Positions 15,385 through 23,948 of a stretch of DNA of 28,490 nucleotides are shown here, one piece after another. Position 1 is the first letter of the stretch. Each line of letters starts with the position of its first letter. Made by a program: the position numbers and the translations under genes. The notes beneath the pieces were generated by a model that did no database searches, was not told the origin of the DNA, and was given only the letters and a program-made list of their open reading frames with translations. The stretch spans positions 1 through 28,490 of the forward strand of contig NZ_KB893102.1 in assembly GCF_000373985.1 (NCBI RefSeq), given 5' to 3'. This stretch comes from Desulfobacter curvatus DSM 3379 (GTDB lineage: Bacteria > Desulfobacterota > Desulfobacteria > Desulfobacterales > Desulfobacteraceae).

Positions 15385-15527
15385 TGCAGTTCCGTTTAAA
15401 AACAAAGGCCACAACGGATTGGGATAATTATGTTCTTCACCATCCAAACGGTATTGCCTATCAGCTTTTTGCATGGAAAAAATCAGTACCCCGAAGAACT
15501 GCGGTCAAAAAATACATCCCGTTATGA
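15384..15527 (+). pseudogene. FemAB-like (XrtA-associated, TIGR03019-like) gene stub
   Basis: A 47-residue frame starts at an ATG overlapping the wecB stop (TGATG). Its residues 1-34 (MQFRLKT... WDNYVLHHPNG, then YQLFAWKKSV) match the opening of XrtA-associated FemAB/GNAT-like proteins, in which a W-D-x-[FY]-V, H-P-x-G and W+x-x-[VI] series is followed by about 300 residues. Here the frame ends 13 residues later (PRRTAVKKYIPL) against the start of the glycosyltransferase gene, so nearly the whole protein is gone. Position between WecB and the TIGR03087-like transferase is where such a gene would be expected. I read it as an internal deletion, possibly keeping the last residues. A coincidental small frame is the alternative. 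Confidence 0.55.
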
Positions 15528-16789
15528 AGATTCTTTATCTGGCTCACAGGGCGCCCTACCCTCCGAACAAAGGAGATAAAATCCGGACATTTAACGAAAT
15601 TAAGTGTCTGAGCCAAAATCATGAGATTGACTTGCTTGCCTTGGCAGATGATCCAAACGATCTACCGTATAAAAGAAACCTGGAAAACTATTGCAACAGG
15701 GTTAAACTTTTTGGCCTGAATATATTGAAATCCAAGATATATAGCCTGGCCGGCCTGGCAATCCGCTCCAGACCATTGTCTGTCTCGTATTTTTATAACA
15801 AAAGGCTTCAAACCTGCCTGAATCAATGGATGACAGAGAAGAGTTATGAGGCGGTTATCTGCTTTTCATCCCCCATGGCGGAATATCTGTTTCGTTGTCC
15901 TATGCTCAAAGAAACGCTTAACCCGCGCAAGCCCATATCGAATGGTGCTTTTCCGGTTCTTATCATGGATTTTTGTGATGTAGATTCCCAAAAATGGCAT
16001 CAATATGCTGCAAACAGCCGTTTCCCATTAAATCTGATTTATGATGTTGAAAGTCGGCGTCTTTTAGCATACGAAAAAAAAATCAACCGTTTATTCCACC
16101 ATTCGATCTTTGTCTCAACCCATGAAGTTGAGGTATTCATTGACCTAAATAAGCAAGCTCAAAATCTGACAGCCGTTCCCAATGGGGTGGATCATGATTA
16201 TTTCTCTCCGGATGCTCAGTTTGAGACTATTCCACTCAAAGAAAAAGAGGGACAGAAAGTTCTGATTTTTACCGGAGCCATGGATTATTACGCAAACGTG
16301 GAAGGTGTTTCCTGGTTTTGCCGAAAAATTTTACCAAGGATCAGATCAGAACATCCGGATGTTCTGTTTTATATCGTGGGCAGCAATCCTTCCCCCGAAG
16401 TCAAAGCGTTAGGAAACCTGCAAGGGGTCCGGGTCACCGGCTTTGTGGACGACATCCGGCCCTATTACCGGGGGGCAGATGTCTGCGTCATCCCTTTGCG
16501 TATTGCTGCCGGTGTCCAAAACAAAGTTTTGGAAGCCATGGCTATGGCCCGCCCTGTAGTCACTACAAAGAAAGCGCTTGAAGGAATCAAGGGGATACCC
16601 GATGTACATGTCTTGATCGAAGATGATCCAAAACACTTTGCCGATAAAGTTGTTCAACTATTAGACAAAAAAGAAAAAGAAACTGCTTTAGCTAGCAACG
16701 CCCGGGATTTTATTCTTGAAAAATATAACTGGCAGACCAACATAGCGGCACTGGAACGTTTACTTCCATTGGAACCTGCGACCAATTAA
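15524..16789 (+). CDS. TIGR03087-like glycosyltransferase, exosortase-associated
   Basis: A 421-residue GT-B (GT4-type) transferase. The opening LAHRAPYPPNKGDKIRTFNE is the hallmark of the PEP-CTERM/XrtA-associated family TIGR03087, followed by LLALADDPNDL. The C-terminal nucleotide-sugar half has PNGVDHDYFSP, FTGAMDYYANVEG, VTGFVDDIRPYY and the donor-binding AAGVQNKVLEAMAMARPVV. Start: ATG 15524 lies 4 bases inside the end of the FemAB stub and directly before the family's conserved N-terminus; the frame is open to 15473, but that part is stub sequence. It adds one sugar to the lipid-linked repeat in the cytoplasm; donor and linkage are not deducible. Confidence 0.92.
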   Translation: MKILYLAHRAPYPPNKGDKIRTFNEIKCLSQNHEIDLLALADDPNDLPYKRNLENYCNRVKLFGLNILKSKIYSLAGLAIRSRPLSVSYFYNKRLQTCLNQWMTEKSYEAVICFSSPMAEYLFRCPMLKETLNPRKPISNGAFPVLIMDFCDVDSQKWHQYAANSRFPLNLIYDVESRRLLAYEKKINRLFHHSIFVSTHEVEVFIDLNKQAQNLTAVPNGVDHDYFSPDAQFETIPLKEKEGQKVLIFTGAMDYYANVEGVSWFCRKILPRIRSEHPDVLFYIVGSNPSPEVKALGNLQGVRVTGFVDDIRPYYRGADVCVIPLRIAAGVQNKVLEAMAMARPVVTTKKALEGIKGIPDVHVLIEDDPKHFADKVVQLLDKKEKETALASNARDFILEKYNWQTNIAALERLLPLEPATN

Positions 16790-16808
16790 TCAAAGGACTA
16801 CGATTGCC

Positions 16809-17951
16809 ATGCTAACTGGAAAAACCATTCTCTGCTTTGCCAGCGGATATGATGCCCCGCCCACCAGCAAGCACCATGTCATGCACCTGCTGGCGGAACA
16901 AAATATTGTGCTTTGGATAAACTACCACGCCTCCCGAACACCTACAGCCAGTTCTTCCGACCTTTTGTATATGGCAAAAAGGCTGATGGAGATCATCAAA
17001 GGCCTTAAAAACCCGAGAAAGAATCTTTTTGTTTTAACCCCACTGGTTATTCCTTTGCCCAGCTCCGATTTTGCCAGGAAACTTAACCGGTTTTTACTGA
17101 TTTATCAGATCAGGCTTGCTCTTAAAAAAATTCGGAAAGGGCCGATTCAGGTCTGGTCGTTTACCCCTGACATTGCTTATGTTCTGAATCAGTTCAATGA
17201 AGAAAAAGTTGTTTATTATTGCGTGGATGACCATGCCGCCTTTTCTGGATACGATACAGCTCAAGTCCTAAAAGATGAAGAAGAACTCTGCCGGAAATCA
17301 AACCTGGTTATCACCACCTCCATGGTGTTGCAGGAAAAGAAAAAAGGCTGGAACCCCAACACCATCCTTGTTACCCACGGCGTCGATTTTCATCATTTCA
17401 ACCGTGCGGTAACGGAAAATCTTGCCTGCCCGAAGGAACTGCAAAATATCCCCCAGCCCCGCCTGGGATTCTTTGGCCTGATCCGCGACTGGGTGGATGT
17501 GGATCTGCTCTGGCAGATTGCGAAAAAAAGACCGGAATGGCACTTCGTGCTGATCGGAGATGCCGACTCGAGTATAGATCTCGGCAAATACAAAGCAACC
17601 ACGAACATGCATTTCCTCGGCCGCAAACCGTACCAGGACCTGCCGGCCTTCTGCCGCCATCTGGACATAGGACTGATTCCTTTCAAAGTTAATGAATTAA
17701 CCCATGCGGTGAATCCCATCAAGCTACGCGAATACCTGTCTGCCGGCTTACCGGTGGTTTCAACCCCCATGCCGGAGGTTAAAAAATACGATCATCTGGT
17801 AGAACTTGCAGACACCCCACACACAATGGAACAGGCAATATCCAATTTGCTTGATTCAGGGAATTCTGATGAAAAACGGGCCGCCCGTGTATCAGCCATG
17901 TCAAAAGAAACTTGGCAGGCAAAGTTGGATTTGATTAATCGATATTTTTAA
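16809..17951 (+). CDS. Glycosyltransferase, GT-B fold (GT4/TuaH-like)
   Basis: A 380-residue cytoplasmic or membrane-associated glycosyltransferase. The N-terminal half lacks the usual glycine loop but has FASGYDAPPTSKHHVMHLLA (about 9-28) and VVYYCVDDHAAFSGY, the latter common in TuaH-like transferases. The C-terminal half has THGVDFHHF, LGFFGLIRDWVDVDLL, FVLIGDAD and the donor-site block NPIKLREYLSAGLPVVSTPMPE. Length is usual. It follows the preceding transferase by 19 bases in the same direction, with AAGGA before the ATG. The sugar it transfers is unknown. Confidence 0.88.
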   Translation: MLTGKTILCFASGYDAPPTSKHHVMHLLAEQNIVLWINYHASRTPTASSSDLLYMAKRLMEIIKGLKNPRKNLFVLTPLVIPLPSSDFARKLNRFLLIYQIRLALKKIRKGPIQVWSFTPDIAYVLNQFNEEKVVYYCVDDHAAFSGYDTAQVLKDEEELCRKSNLVITTSMVLQEKKKGWNPNTILVTHGVDFHHFNRAVTENLACPKELQNIPQPRLGFFGLIRDWVDVDLLWQIAKKRPEWHFVLIGDADSSIDLGKYKATTNMHFLGRKPYQDLPAFCRHLDIGLIPFKVNELTHAVNPIKLREYLSAGLPVVSTPMPEVKKYDHLVELADTPHTMEQAISNLLDSGNSDEKRAARVSAMSKETWQAKLDLINRYF

Positions 17952-17975
17952 GCCGATATGGAACGCTTTAAATAA

Positions 17976-19130
17976 ATGACTGATGCGGCAGTCAACAAAA
18001 TCAAAGCCCTGATTAAGCAGGGAGAGAATCAATTTTTAGAATTTAAAGAACAAAAAGTTCATCCGGATTCCATTGCCAAAGAAATGGCAGCGTTTGCCAA
18101 CACCCAGGGCGGAACGATTCTAATCGGGGTCACTGACCAGGCAGAGATCTGTGGTGTGGACGATTCAAAAAACTGGGAAGAATGGGTAGCCAACATATCC
18201 AGACAGAATATTATTCCTGCTATCCAGGCAGATTGCCTTATTGTTGAAATTGACGACAAAAAAATCGTTATTATCGATATTCCCAAAGGGAGCGATAAAC
18301 CTTACCAAACAAACAAAAATTTATATCATATCCGAATCGGGTCTACCAGCCGAGTGGCATCACAGGCCGAGCTGATGCGTATGTTTCAGCACGCAGGGAT
18401 GTTCCATTACGACTTGACCGGAGTTGAAAACACCTCTTTAAAACATTTAAACATGACATCGGTTTCATCGTATTTTCAAAGATATGAGATTGATATTGAT
18501 GATGAAAAGGATGTGAGTTCATTACTAATCAACACCGACGTACTGACAGACCAAAAGAAGGTAACAGTTGCAGGACTTCTGCTTTTTGGTACATATCCCC
18601 AGAAATTTCTAAAAAATGCGAGTATCAGTTATGCCCATTTTGCCGGAACAGGATTGAATGACGAACTAATTGACCGCCAGGTTATTGAGGGGCCTCTTGC
18701 TTTTCAGATTGATACGGCTTTGTCTGTTGTTAAACACAATATCATGGAAGCTTCAACAATAGAAAAAGCAAAGCGGGTTGTTAAATCAAAGAGATACCCG
18801 GACAAAGTATTCCGAGAGCTACTGGTAAATGCCTGTGTCCACCGCAATTATTCAATCCATGGTTCCAGGATCAGAATTTTGCAGTTTGATGACCGAATTG
18901 AGTTTATCAGCCCGGGCCGTTTGCCAAACACGGTTACCATTGAAAAATTGAAAAGCGGTGTAAGTTATGCGGTTAACCCGGTTATTGTAAAATTTATGGA
19001 AAATTTAAGATATATTGATAAGCTTGGCAGGGGAATTCCCATGGTCTGCCATGAAACCAGGCGGCTTGGCTTTGAACCGGTTTTCCAGGAAGCCGGAGAA
19101 GAATTTCAGGCCATACTTCCACTGCAATAA
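17976..19130 (+). CDS. AlbA_2/Schlafen-like plus GHKL-type ATPase protein, putative regulator
   Basis: A 384-residue soluble protein. Residues about 10-130 are an AlbA_2 (divergent AAA-4/Schlafen-like) domain: ENQFLEFKEQK, EMAAFANTQGGTILIGV and IPKGSDKPYQTNKN, then YHIRIGSTSRVAS. The C-terminal part (about 275-365) looks like the HATPase_c_4 module found with it: FRELLVNACVHRNY, IEFISPGRLP and DKLGRGIPMV. Such proteins are widespread and annotated as putative transcriptional regulators or ATP-binding proteins; their exact role is mostly unknown. It lies among biosynthetic genes on the same strand, 24 bases after a glycosyltransferase, without a clear ribosome-binding site. It might regulate the locus or be cargo; the sequence does not decide. 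Confidence 0.85.
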   Translation: MTDAAVNKIKALIKQGENQFLEFKEQKVHPDSIAKEMAAFANTQGGTILIGVTDQAEICGVDDSKNWEEWVANISRQNIIPAIQADCLIVEIDDKKIVIIDIPKGSDKPYQTNKNLYHIRIGSTSRVASQAELMRMFQHAGMFHYDLTGVENTSLKHLNMTSVSSYFQRYEIDIDDEKDVSSLLINTDVLTDQKKVTVAGLLLFGTYPQKFLKNASISYAHFAGTGLNDELIDRQVIEGPLAFQIDTALSVVKHNIMEASTIEKAKRVVKSKRYPDKVFRELLVNACVHRNYSIHGSRIRILQFDDRIEFISPGRLPNTVTIEKLKSGVSYAVNPVIVKFMENLRYIDKLGRGIPMVCHETRRLGFEPVFQEAGEEFQAILPLQ

Positions 19131-19134
19131 ATTG

Positions 19135-21177
19135 ATGGTACAAAGGTTCAAATCCATTCAAATCTTTTTATATGCATGCGTGACGTGTCTCATTCAACCG
19201 ATGGGCACAGTATATGCAGTGGCCCCATCCCAGGTATTGGTTCTTTATAATGCCGATTGGAAAGCGGATGATCCTCTTACCGACCCCGGGCAGGACTCCA
19301 AAGAGATTGCAGATCATTATATATCCATGCACACGGATCCCAAAACAGGTGAAAAACCTTATGTTTTAGGTCTCAGTTGTTCACATGCGACAAAGCACCT
19401 AAAAGACAGCTCTCTCAATGAACACCATCTCTCTGAAAAGAGTCATGACAATGCTTCAGGCGTTATTTTAAGAAAAAATGGTAAAATCATAAAATTTGCT
19501 AAAACCAAAGATATGCGTGATAGCAGGTTGCTCGAATTCACCCTTCCCCGACAAAAAGGTGAAAAATGGTTGTTTGGCTCCTTAAAGATCCAGCTTAAAA
19601 AAAATCTTAAAAATGCGGTACTGCTGGTCGATAATGGGAAAAGTCGGCATGGTAATCGAGTGCAAATCCAAACTAATGGCCCATGGAATGTTCGGACCAA
19701 TGCCCGAAGCTTTCTTACCGGCTCTTTTTCCGCTCATGCAAGCTGCAACGATGCCACTGGAGAGTTGCATAAATGGGAGGCAAAGTATACTGATTTCCAG
19801 AATGTGGAATTCAGTGAAACCGGTCCGGATGGGAAACGCGATGACCAGATGTATCTTTCATATATCGAAAACCAGGTTAAAAATTTCCTGGGGGCCCCTG
19901 AAAACGCCAGGGCTGATGAAACACTGCTGAAAGACCACATTCTGTTCATGGTCGTGTGCTATGGACTGCCGAGAACTGTTGTTGCTCCGTACGGTATTGC
20001 CCGTGGAATTACAGAGTATATCAACAACTATGGCAGTATCATCAGCCTTGAACAACGGCTTCAGCTTATGTATTACAATCTTGATGCAATCATGGGATCA
20101 AAGCCCCAACCTCATCGGTTCCAAAACCTCGGTCCTTTTACGGCATTTTATCTCAGAACGCCCCAGGCAAGACCATTGTACGGCAAAAAAGCCAACCCTT
20201 TTATGCATCCATTGGTCTATGAGAAAAAAGATATCTCTCTTGATAAGATCCCACCGCCTGCTTCTTTTACTTCAAAAGAACGAAACAGTTGTAAAAACAG
20301 ACAGTTGTATTTTGTAATGCGGATTGACGCCCCGACGCCTATGGCTGCGAAAGGACTCATTGACCGGGCCGTTTATGCTTCAAAATATGGTGGGTTGGCC
20401 ATGGGTAAGATGGATCGAATGGTTAACGAGAAAACTGTGGACAGGGTTGGAAAATTGGAGTGGACGAATGCCGGGCAATGGCTCTGGGAAAAGGGAATTT
20501 ATCATCTCTACTACGGCGGTGCAGGAAGAGACCTGTTGGCGTTTCTTCGTTTTTCCCCGACCGATGGCTTCTTTAACCGTAAACCGGTTTATCTGCCGGG
20601 AGGAATAGCCGGCACGGTTACTTCCCATAACGGCTGGGGAAAGGGTGAAATGGTGAGAGATCTATCTATGGGGATCACAGTTACGGCCGGTGTTGCTAAG
20701 GTATATAATGGAGCCCCACACATTCATAATAAAAGCTGGTGGGATGATGAAATTTTTTATCCCCTTTTTTTTAGAGGATATACGGTTGGGGAAGTTCTTC
20801 TCATGAATCAAGCCCATCTGGGATGGATCACAACTTTTATAGGAGATCCTTTGTATAGTTGGCCTCTGTCTGAATCTAAAGACACGACTACACCTGAATT
20901 TGAACAAAATAAGGATGTTCATATAATAACTAAAAAAGGGGCAGACAACGCTCAGGAAATCTGGCTTAGAGTTAAACTTCATTCCTTCTCCGCATCGCCT
21001 GAAACCGGCCAGCTTAGGGCCACTTCTTCCAGTGCCAAAGTGGCTTTATGTGAGTCTTTTGAGGGAACACCTTATGTTTTTTTGGGGAACAAGAAAGAAG
21101 TTGTTAACCAGAAGTGGCAGATAGAGGTTATGGATCCTTACGGGAATAACTATATGACAAATATCGATTTGCACTGA
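19135..21177 (+). CDS. Large secreted TIGR03790-like protein with extra domain
   Basis: About 680 residues, exported by a signal peptide (1-28, ending VYA before VAPSQ). Blocks shared with the TIGR03790 protein at 2661 occur in the same order: PSQVLVLYN (31-39), FMVVCYGLP (271-279), FVMRIDAPT (393-401), GGIAGTVTS (489-497), GITVTAG (513-519) and FIGDPLYSW (568-576). Between the first two blocks lies an additional segment (about 82-245) rich in beta-like, charged sequence, and about 100 residues follow GDPLY. So it looks like an expanded, divergent relative. Function is unknown; its family occurs only with exosortases. ATG 19135 was chosen because it begins the signal peptide; the frame is open to 19015 but there overlaps the regulator gene. 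No good ribosome-binding site is seen, so TTG 19132 is possible. Confidence 0.7.
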   Translation: MVQRFKSIQIFLYACVTCLIQPMGTVYAVAPSQVLVLYNADWKADDPLTDPGQDSKEIADHYISMHTDPKTGEKPYVLGLSCSHATKHLKDSSLNEHHLSEKSHDNASGVILRKNGKIIKFAKTKDMRDSRLLEFTLPRQKGEKWLFGSLKIQLKKNLKNAVLLVDNGKSRHGNRVQIQTNGPWNVRTNARSFLTGSFSAHASCNDATGELHKWEAKYTDFQNVEFSETGPDGKRDDQMYLSYIENQVKNFLGAPENARADETLLKDHILFMVVCYGLPRTVVAPYGIARGITEYINNYGSIISLEQRLQLMYYNLDAIMGSKPQPHRFQNLGPFTAFYLRTPQARPLYGKKANPFMHPLVYEKKDISLDKIPPPASFTSKERNSCKNRQLYFVMRIDAPTPMAAKGLIDRAVYASKYGGLAMGKMDRMVNEKTVDRVGKLEWTNAGQWLWEKGIYHLYYGGAGRDLLAFLRFSPTDGFFNRKPVYLPGGIAGTVTSHNGWGKGEMVRDLSMGITVTAGVAKVYNGAPHIHNKSWWDDEIFYPLFFRGYTVGEVLLMNQAHLGWITTFIGDPLYSWPLSESKDTTTPEFEQNKDVHIITKKGADNAQEIWLRVKLHSFSASPETGQLRATSSSAKVALCESFEGTPYVFLGNKKEVVNQKWQIEVMDPYGNNYMTNIDLH

Positions 21178-21180
21178 AAG

Positions 21181-21816
21181 ATGCCTTTTATGGACGAATC
21201 GTGTTTTTGGAAAATGCAGTACATACAGAGACTGATATTTTTAAACATAGTTTTGCTGATTGTTTCTATTATAGTTAATGTGTCTGTAACAAACGCCTTA
21301 ACAGTTGATCAAAAGGTACAAACTTTATTATCCAAAGCAGAATATTTAAGCAAGAAAGGAAATCACCAAATGGCTATGAAGTTCTGTAATAAAGCGATAA
21401 AGTTGCAGCCAAACAATTTAGCAGGCTATTATGTCCGAGGTTTTGTATTTGGTCGTATGGAAGTTTATATAAGCGCTATTAAGAACTTTTCTTTGGTGAT
21501 TAAAAAAGATGAAAAAAATAACAAATTGAAATTCCCTGCAGCAAGAAAATTTAGAGCGGACTGTTATCTTGGATTAAGAAGTTATAAATACGCAGTTAAA
21601 GACTATCTAAGTCTGTTGAAAAGAAGTCCAAAAAGCGGAAAGATATGGTACTACTTAGCCGAGACTTATGCGGTAATCGGTGAAAAGAACGCTGCATTGA
21701 GTGCTATAAAAAAGGGTTGTAACACTGGATCCCATTGGTGCGACCATATGAAAGTTTTACAGCAAAAAATTTTACTGGGTGAAAAGATTACTCCGCACAA
21801 ACCACTTTCAAATTAA
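21181..21816 (+). CDS. Exported or membrane-anchored TPR protein
   Basis: A 211-residue protein with a hydrophobic segment (about 18-38, ending VTNA before LTVDQ), acting as a signal peptide or anchor. About four TPR-like helical repeats follow: LLSKAEYLSKKGNHQMAMKF, AGYYVRGFVFGRMEVYISAI, a segment around RADCYLGLRSYKYAVKDY, and WYYLAETYAVIGEKNAALSA. TPR proteins in export loci are usually periplasmic scaffolds. It begins 3 bases after the previous stop; ATG 21214 (residue 12), just before the hydrophobic stretch, is an equally good start. The base composition from here on turns AT-rich. Remains of a similar gene appear at 28042-28210. Confidence 0.8.
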   Translation: MPFMDESCFWKMQYIQRLIFLNIVLLIVSIIVNVSVTNALTVDQKVQTLLSKAEYLSKKGNHQMAMKFCNKAIKLQPNNLAGYYVRGFVFGRMEVYISAIKNFSLVIKKDEKNNKLKFPAARKFRADCYLGLRSYKYAVKDYLSLLKRSPKSGKIWYYLAETYAVIGEKNAALSAIKKGCNTGSHWCDHMKVLQQKILLGEKITPHKPLSN

Positions 21817-21836
21817 TAAAATTAACATTTACAATC

Positions 21837-23375
21837 ATGAGTGCTCGTATCCACCTACGTAATTTAGCCTTCAATTGGGGGGGTCACGCCGCAACCCTTG
21901 TAGTATTATTTTTCCTATCGCCGTATATTGTCGGGAAATTGGATGCCGTATCATACGGTATCTGGAGTCTGTTAAATGTATTGACTGGCTATATGGGAAT
22001 ATTTGACCTTGGGGTGCGTGCCAGCGTGGGGCGGCATGTCGCTCTTTATTTGGGTAAGAGTGATGAAAAAGGTGTTGATGAAACGATTCGTGCAGGATTC
22101 GGCTTCTTCACTTTGGTAGGAGGAATAATTTTAGTATCAGGGATTATCCTTGGATGGTTTTTTCCGGTTATGTTCAAAGGAGCATCCCCGGAACACTATC
22201 ACACAGTGCGTATGCTTCTTCCCCTTATGGTGATTACGGTCTGGCTATCAGTTATTGCTGCTATTTACTCTAGTGTCCTTGCCGCCCATGATAGGTTTGA
22301 TGTTGCCCGCGGTATAGATTTGGGGGTTTTGGTCATACGAACAATAGTGACTATTCTGGCCCTGGAAATGGGATGGGATTTATGGGGACTGGTCTTAGCT
22401 ATTATTATAGGGAATATCTGTGCAGTAATAGGCAATCGTTTTTTTGCAGGAAAAGTTCACAGAAGTCTAAGATCTTTCCCTGTTTTATATTCAAAAAAGC
22501 GTTTGAAAGAATTATTGAATTACGGCATAGCAGCCTTCATTTCAAAATCAGCAATTAAAATCATCGGACAAAGCGATCTAGTTATAGTGGGAGTTTTTTT
22601 AAGCGTGGCAGATGTACGTGAATATAACGTGGGCGCTATGCTGGTTTATTATTCTGCCACATTCATAGGTCTTATTGGGAATACATTCTTCCCGACTATC
22701 CAAAGGGCAGCATCAGGCGGCACATTAGGTGAGGTGAGACATTTATTTTATCGTCAATTGAAAATTACTCTCTGCTTTGGTTTGTTGGTTTATATTGGTT
22801 TTTTATTTTTTTCACGACCATTCATCCACTTGTGGATGTACCAGGATAATTTCAGCAAGGAGTCTGTAAGTGCTGCAGCAGGAGTTATGTTAGTTCTCTC
22901 CCTCTCGAAGTTTCCGACATTATATATCCATCCTTGTATAAACGTATTATCAGCGATGGGTTATGTTAGATTTACGGCAAGTGTCTCAATGCTTGAAGCC
23001 TTAGTGAACCTTGTTTTATCTGTCCTTTTTGTTTCAATATTTCACTTAGGAATTATTGGAGTTGCCATGGGCACATTGATTGGTCGTATTCTGATACCGA
23101 CTATCATTTTACCGGTCTATCTTTGTAATAAATCAAACATTAAACTATCAACCTTCATTAAATCCTCAGTTGCTCCTGGAATCTTGAGTACTGGAATTTT
23201 TTCTGTTTTTTGTTACTATCTTGTAAGGCTTTTTAGTCCAACTGATTGGATTTCATTTTTTATTCTCGTTTTTATCTCTATTTTTATTTGGGTTATAATT
23301 GCTTCCATTTTTCTCATACCGAAAGATATTCGAAAAAAAGCAATAGGAAAATTTAAAAAATTTAATGTTGTTTAG
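21837..23375 (+). CDS. Wzx-type lipid-linked oligosaccharide flippase
   Basis: A 512-residue inner-membrane protein of the polysaccharide transporter (MOP/PST) superfamily, with about 12-14 hydrophobic segments from residue 15 to 500. The N-terminal pattern, with FLSPYIVGKLDAVSYGIWSL (26-45) and GIFDLGVRASVGRHVALYLG, is typical of the family, as is the central LLNYGIAAFISKSAIKIIGQ. It would move the completed lipid-linked repeat across the membrane before polymerisation. Length is normal. It is AT-rich compared with the genes before 19 kb. ATG 21837 comes 20 bases after the TPR gene. No other flippase is present, consistent with a Wzx/Wzy pathway. Confidence 0.93.
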   Translation: MSARIHLRNLAFNWGGHAATLVVLFFLSPYIVGKLDAVSYGIWSLLNVLTGYMGIFDLGVRASVGRHVALYLGKSDEKGVDETIRAGFGFFTLVGGIILVSGIILGWFFPVMFKGASPEHYHTVRMLLPLMVITVWLSVIAAIYSSVLAAHDRFDVARGIDLGVLVIRTIVTILALEMGWDLWGLVLAIIIGNICAVIGNRFFAGKVHRSLRSFPVLYSKKRLKELLNYGIAAFISKSAIKIIGQSDLVIVGVFLSVADVREYNVGAMLVYYSATFIGLIGNTFFPTIQRAASGGTLGEVRHLFYRQLKITLCFGLLVYIGFLFFSRPFIHLWMYQDNFSKESVSAAAGVMLVLSLSKFPTLYIHPCINVLSAMGYVRFTASVSMLEALVNLVLSVLFVSIFHLGIIGVAMGTLIGRILIPTIILPVYLCNKSNIKLSTFIKSSVAPGILSTGIFSVFCYYLVRLFSPTDWISFFILVFISIFIWVIIASIFLIPKDIRKKAIGKFKKFNVV

Positions 23376-23946
23376 AACAATGAAAAAAATAATAACGAAC
23401 CTATTTGATATTGGTTTAAAAATACGTACAGGGCTAAATGAAGGGCCAAAATGGATATTTTATTCATTATTTTGGTGGTGTTATCCAGCAACGATCCTTC
23501 GTAATAAAGCAGCAAATTGTGTGAATGGGAAAATAAGGATTCTTTTGTTGCGAAAATCTGGAATTCCGATAGAGAAAGATTGTAAAATTAATTATGGAAC
23601 GCTTATTCTAGGTATGGCTAAAAGGCCACCGGCAGTTACTTTTGGAAAAAGAGTTGCGGTCGCTCCATATGTAATTTTTATATCTAGTAGCTATCCTGGT
23701 TTATCAAAATTAGGTGAACATCCTGAACTAAAGTCAATGATCCAGAAGTTAGGGCCTATCGTTGTTGAAAATGATTGCTGGATTGGGGCTCGATCAATAA
23801 TTTTTCCAAATGTAAAAATTGGCAAGGGTAGTATTGTGGGGGCAGGATCTATAGTGAGGGACAATATCCCGCCTTTTTCGGTTGTCGCTGGTTCCCCTGC
23901 AAAGATAATACGTACTCTTAACTCTAACGTGGTGAATAATTTATAA
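23365..23946 (+). CDS. Hexapeptide-repeat (LbH) acyltransferase
   Basis: A 193-residue left-handed beta-helix transferase, probably an O-acetyltransferase acting on sugar residues with acetyl-CoA. The hexapeptide signature lies in the C-terminal half: NDCWIGARSIIFPNVKIGKG, then SIVGAGSIVRDNIPPFSVVAGSPAKIIR, the classic CysE/LacA/NodL-type ending. Residues 75-110 contain the earlier coils. The N-terminal 60 residues carry a hydrophobic patch (WIFYSLFWWCYPATIL). The first ATG at 23365 overlaps the flippase by 11 bases; ATG 23380 (MKKIITN) right after the flippase stop is equally plausible, and neither has a ribosome-binding site. It is strongly AT-rich. Position-specific decoration of the repeat unit is inference. 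Confidence 0.9.
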   Translation: MLFRTMKKIITNLFDIGLKIRTGLNEGPKWIFYSLFWWCYPATILRNKAANCVNGKIRILLLRKSGIPIEKDCKINYGTLILGMAKRPPAVTFGKRVAVAPYVIFISSSYPGLSKLGEHPELKSMIQKLGPIVVENDCWIGARSIIFPNVKIGKGSIVGAGSIVRDNIPPFSVVAGSPAKIIRTLNSNVVNNL

Positions 23947-23948
23947 TT

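Noticed and set aside
15473..15523. Upstream start for the TIGR03087-like transferase
   Set aside because: The extra 17 residues come from the FemAB stub region; the conserved N-terminus begins at ATG 15524.
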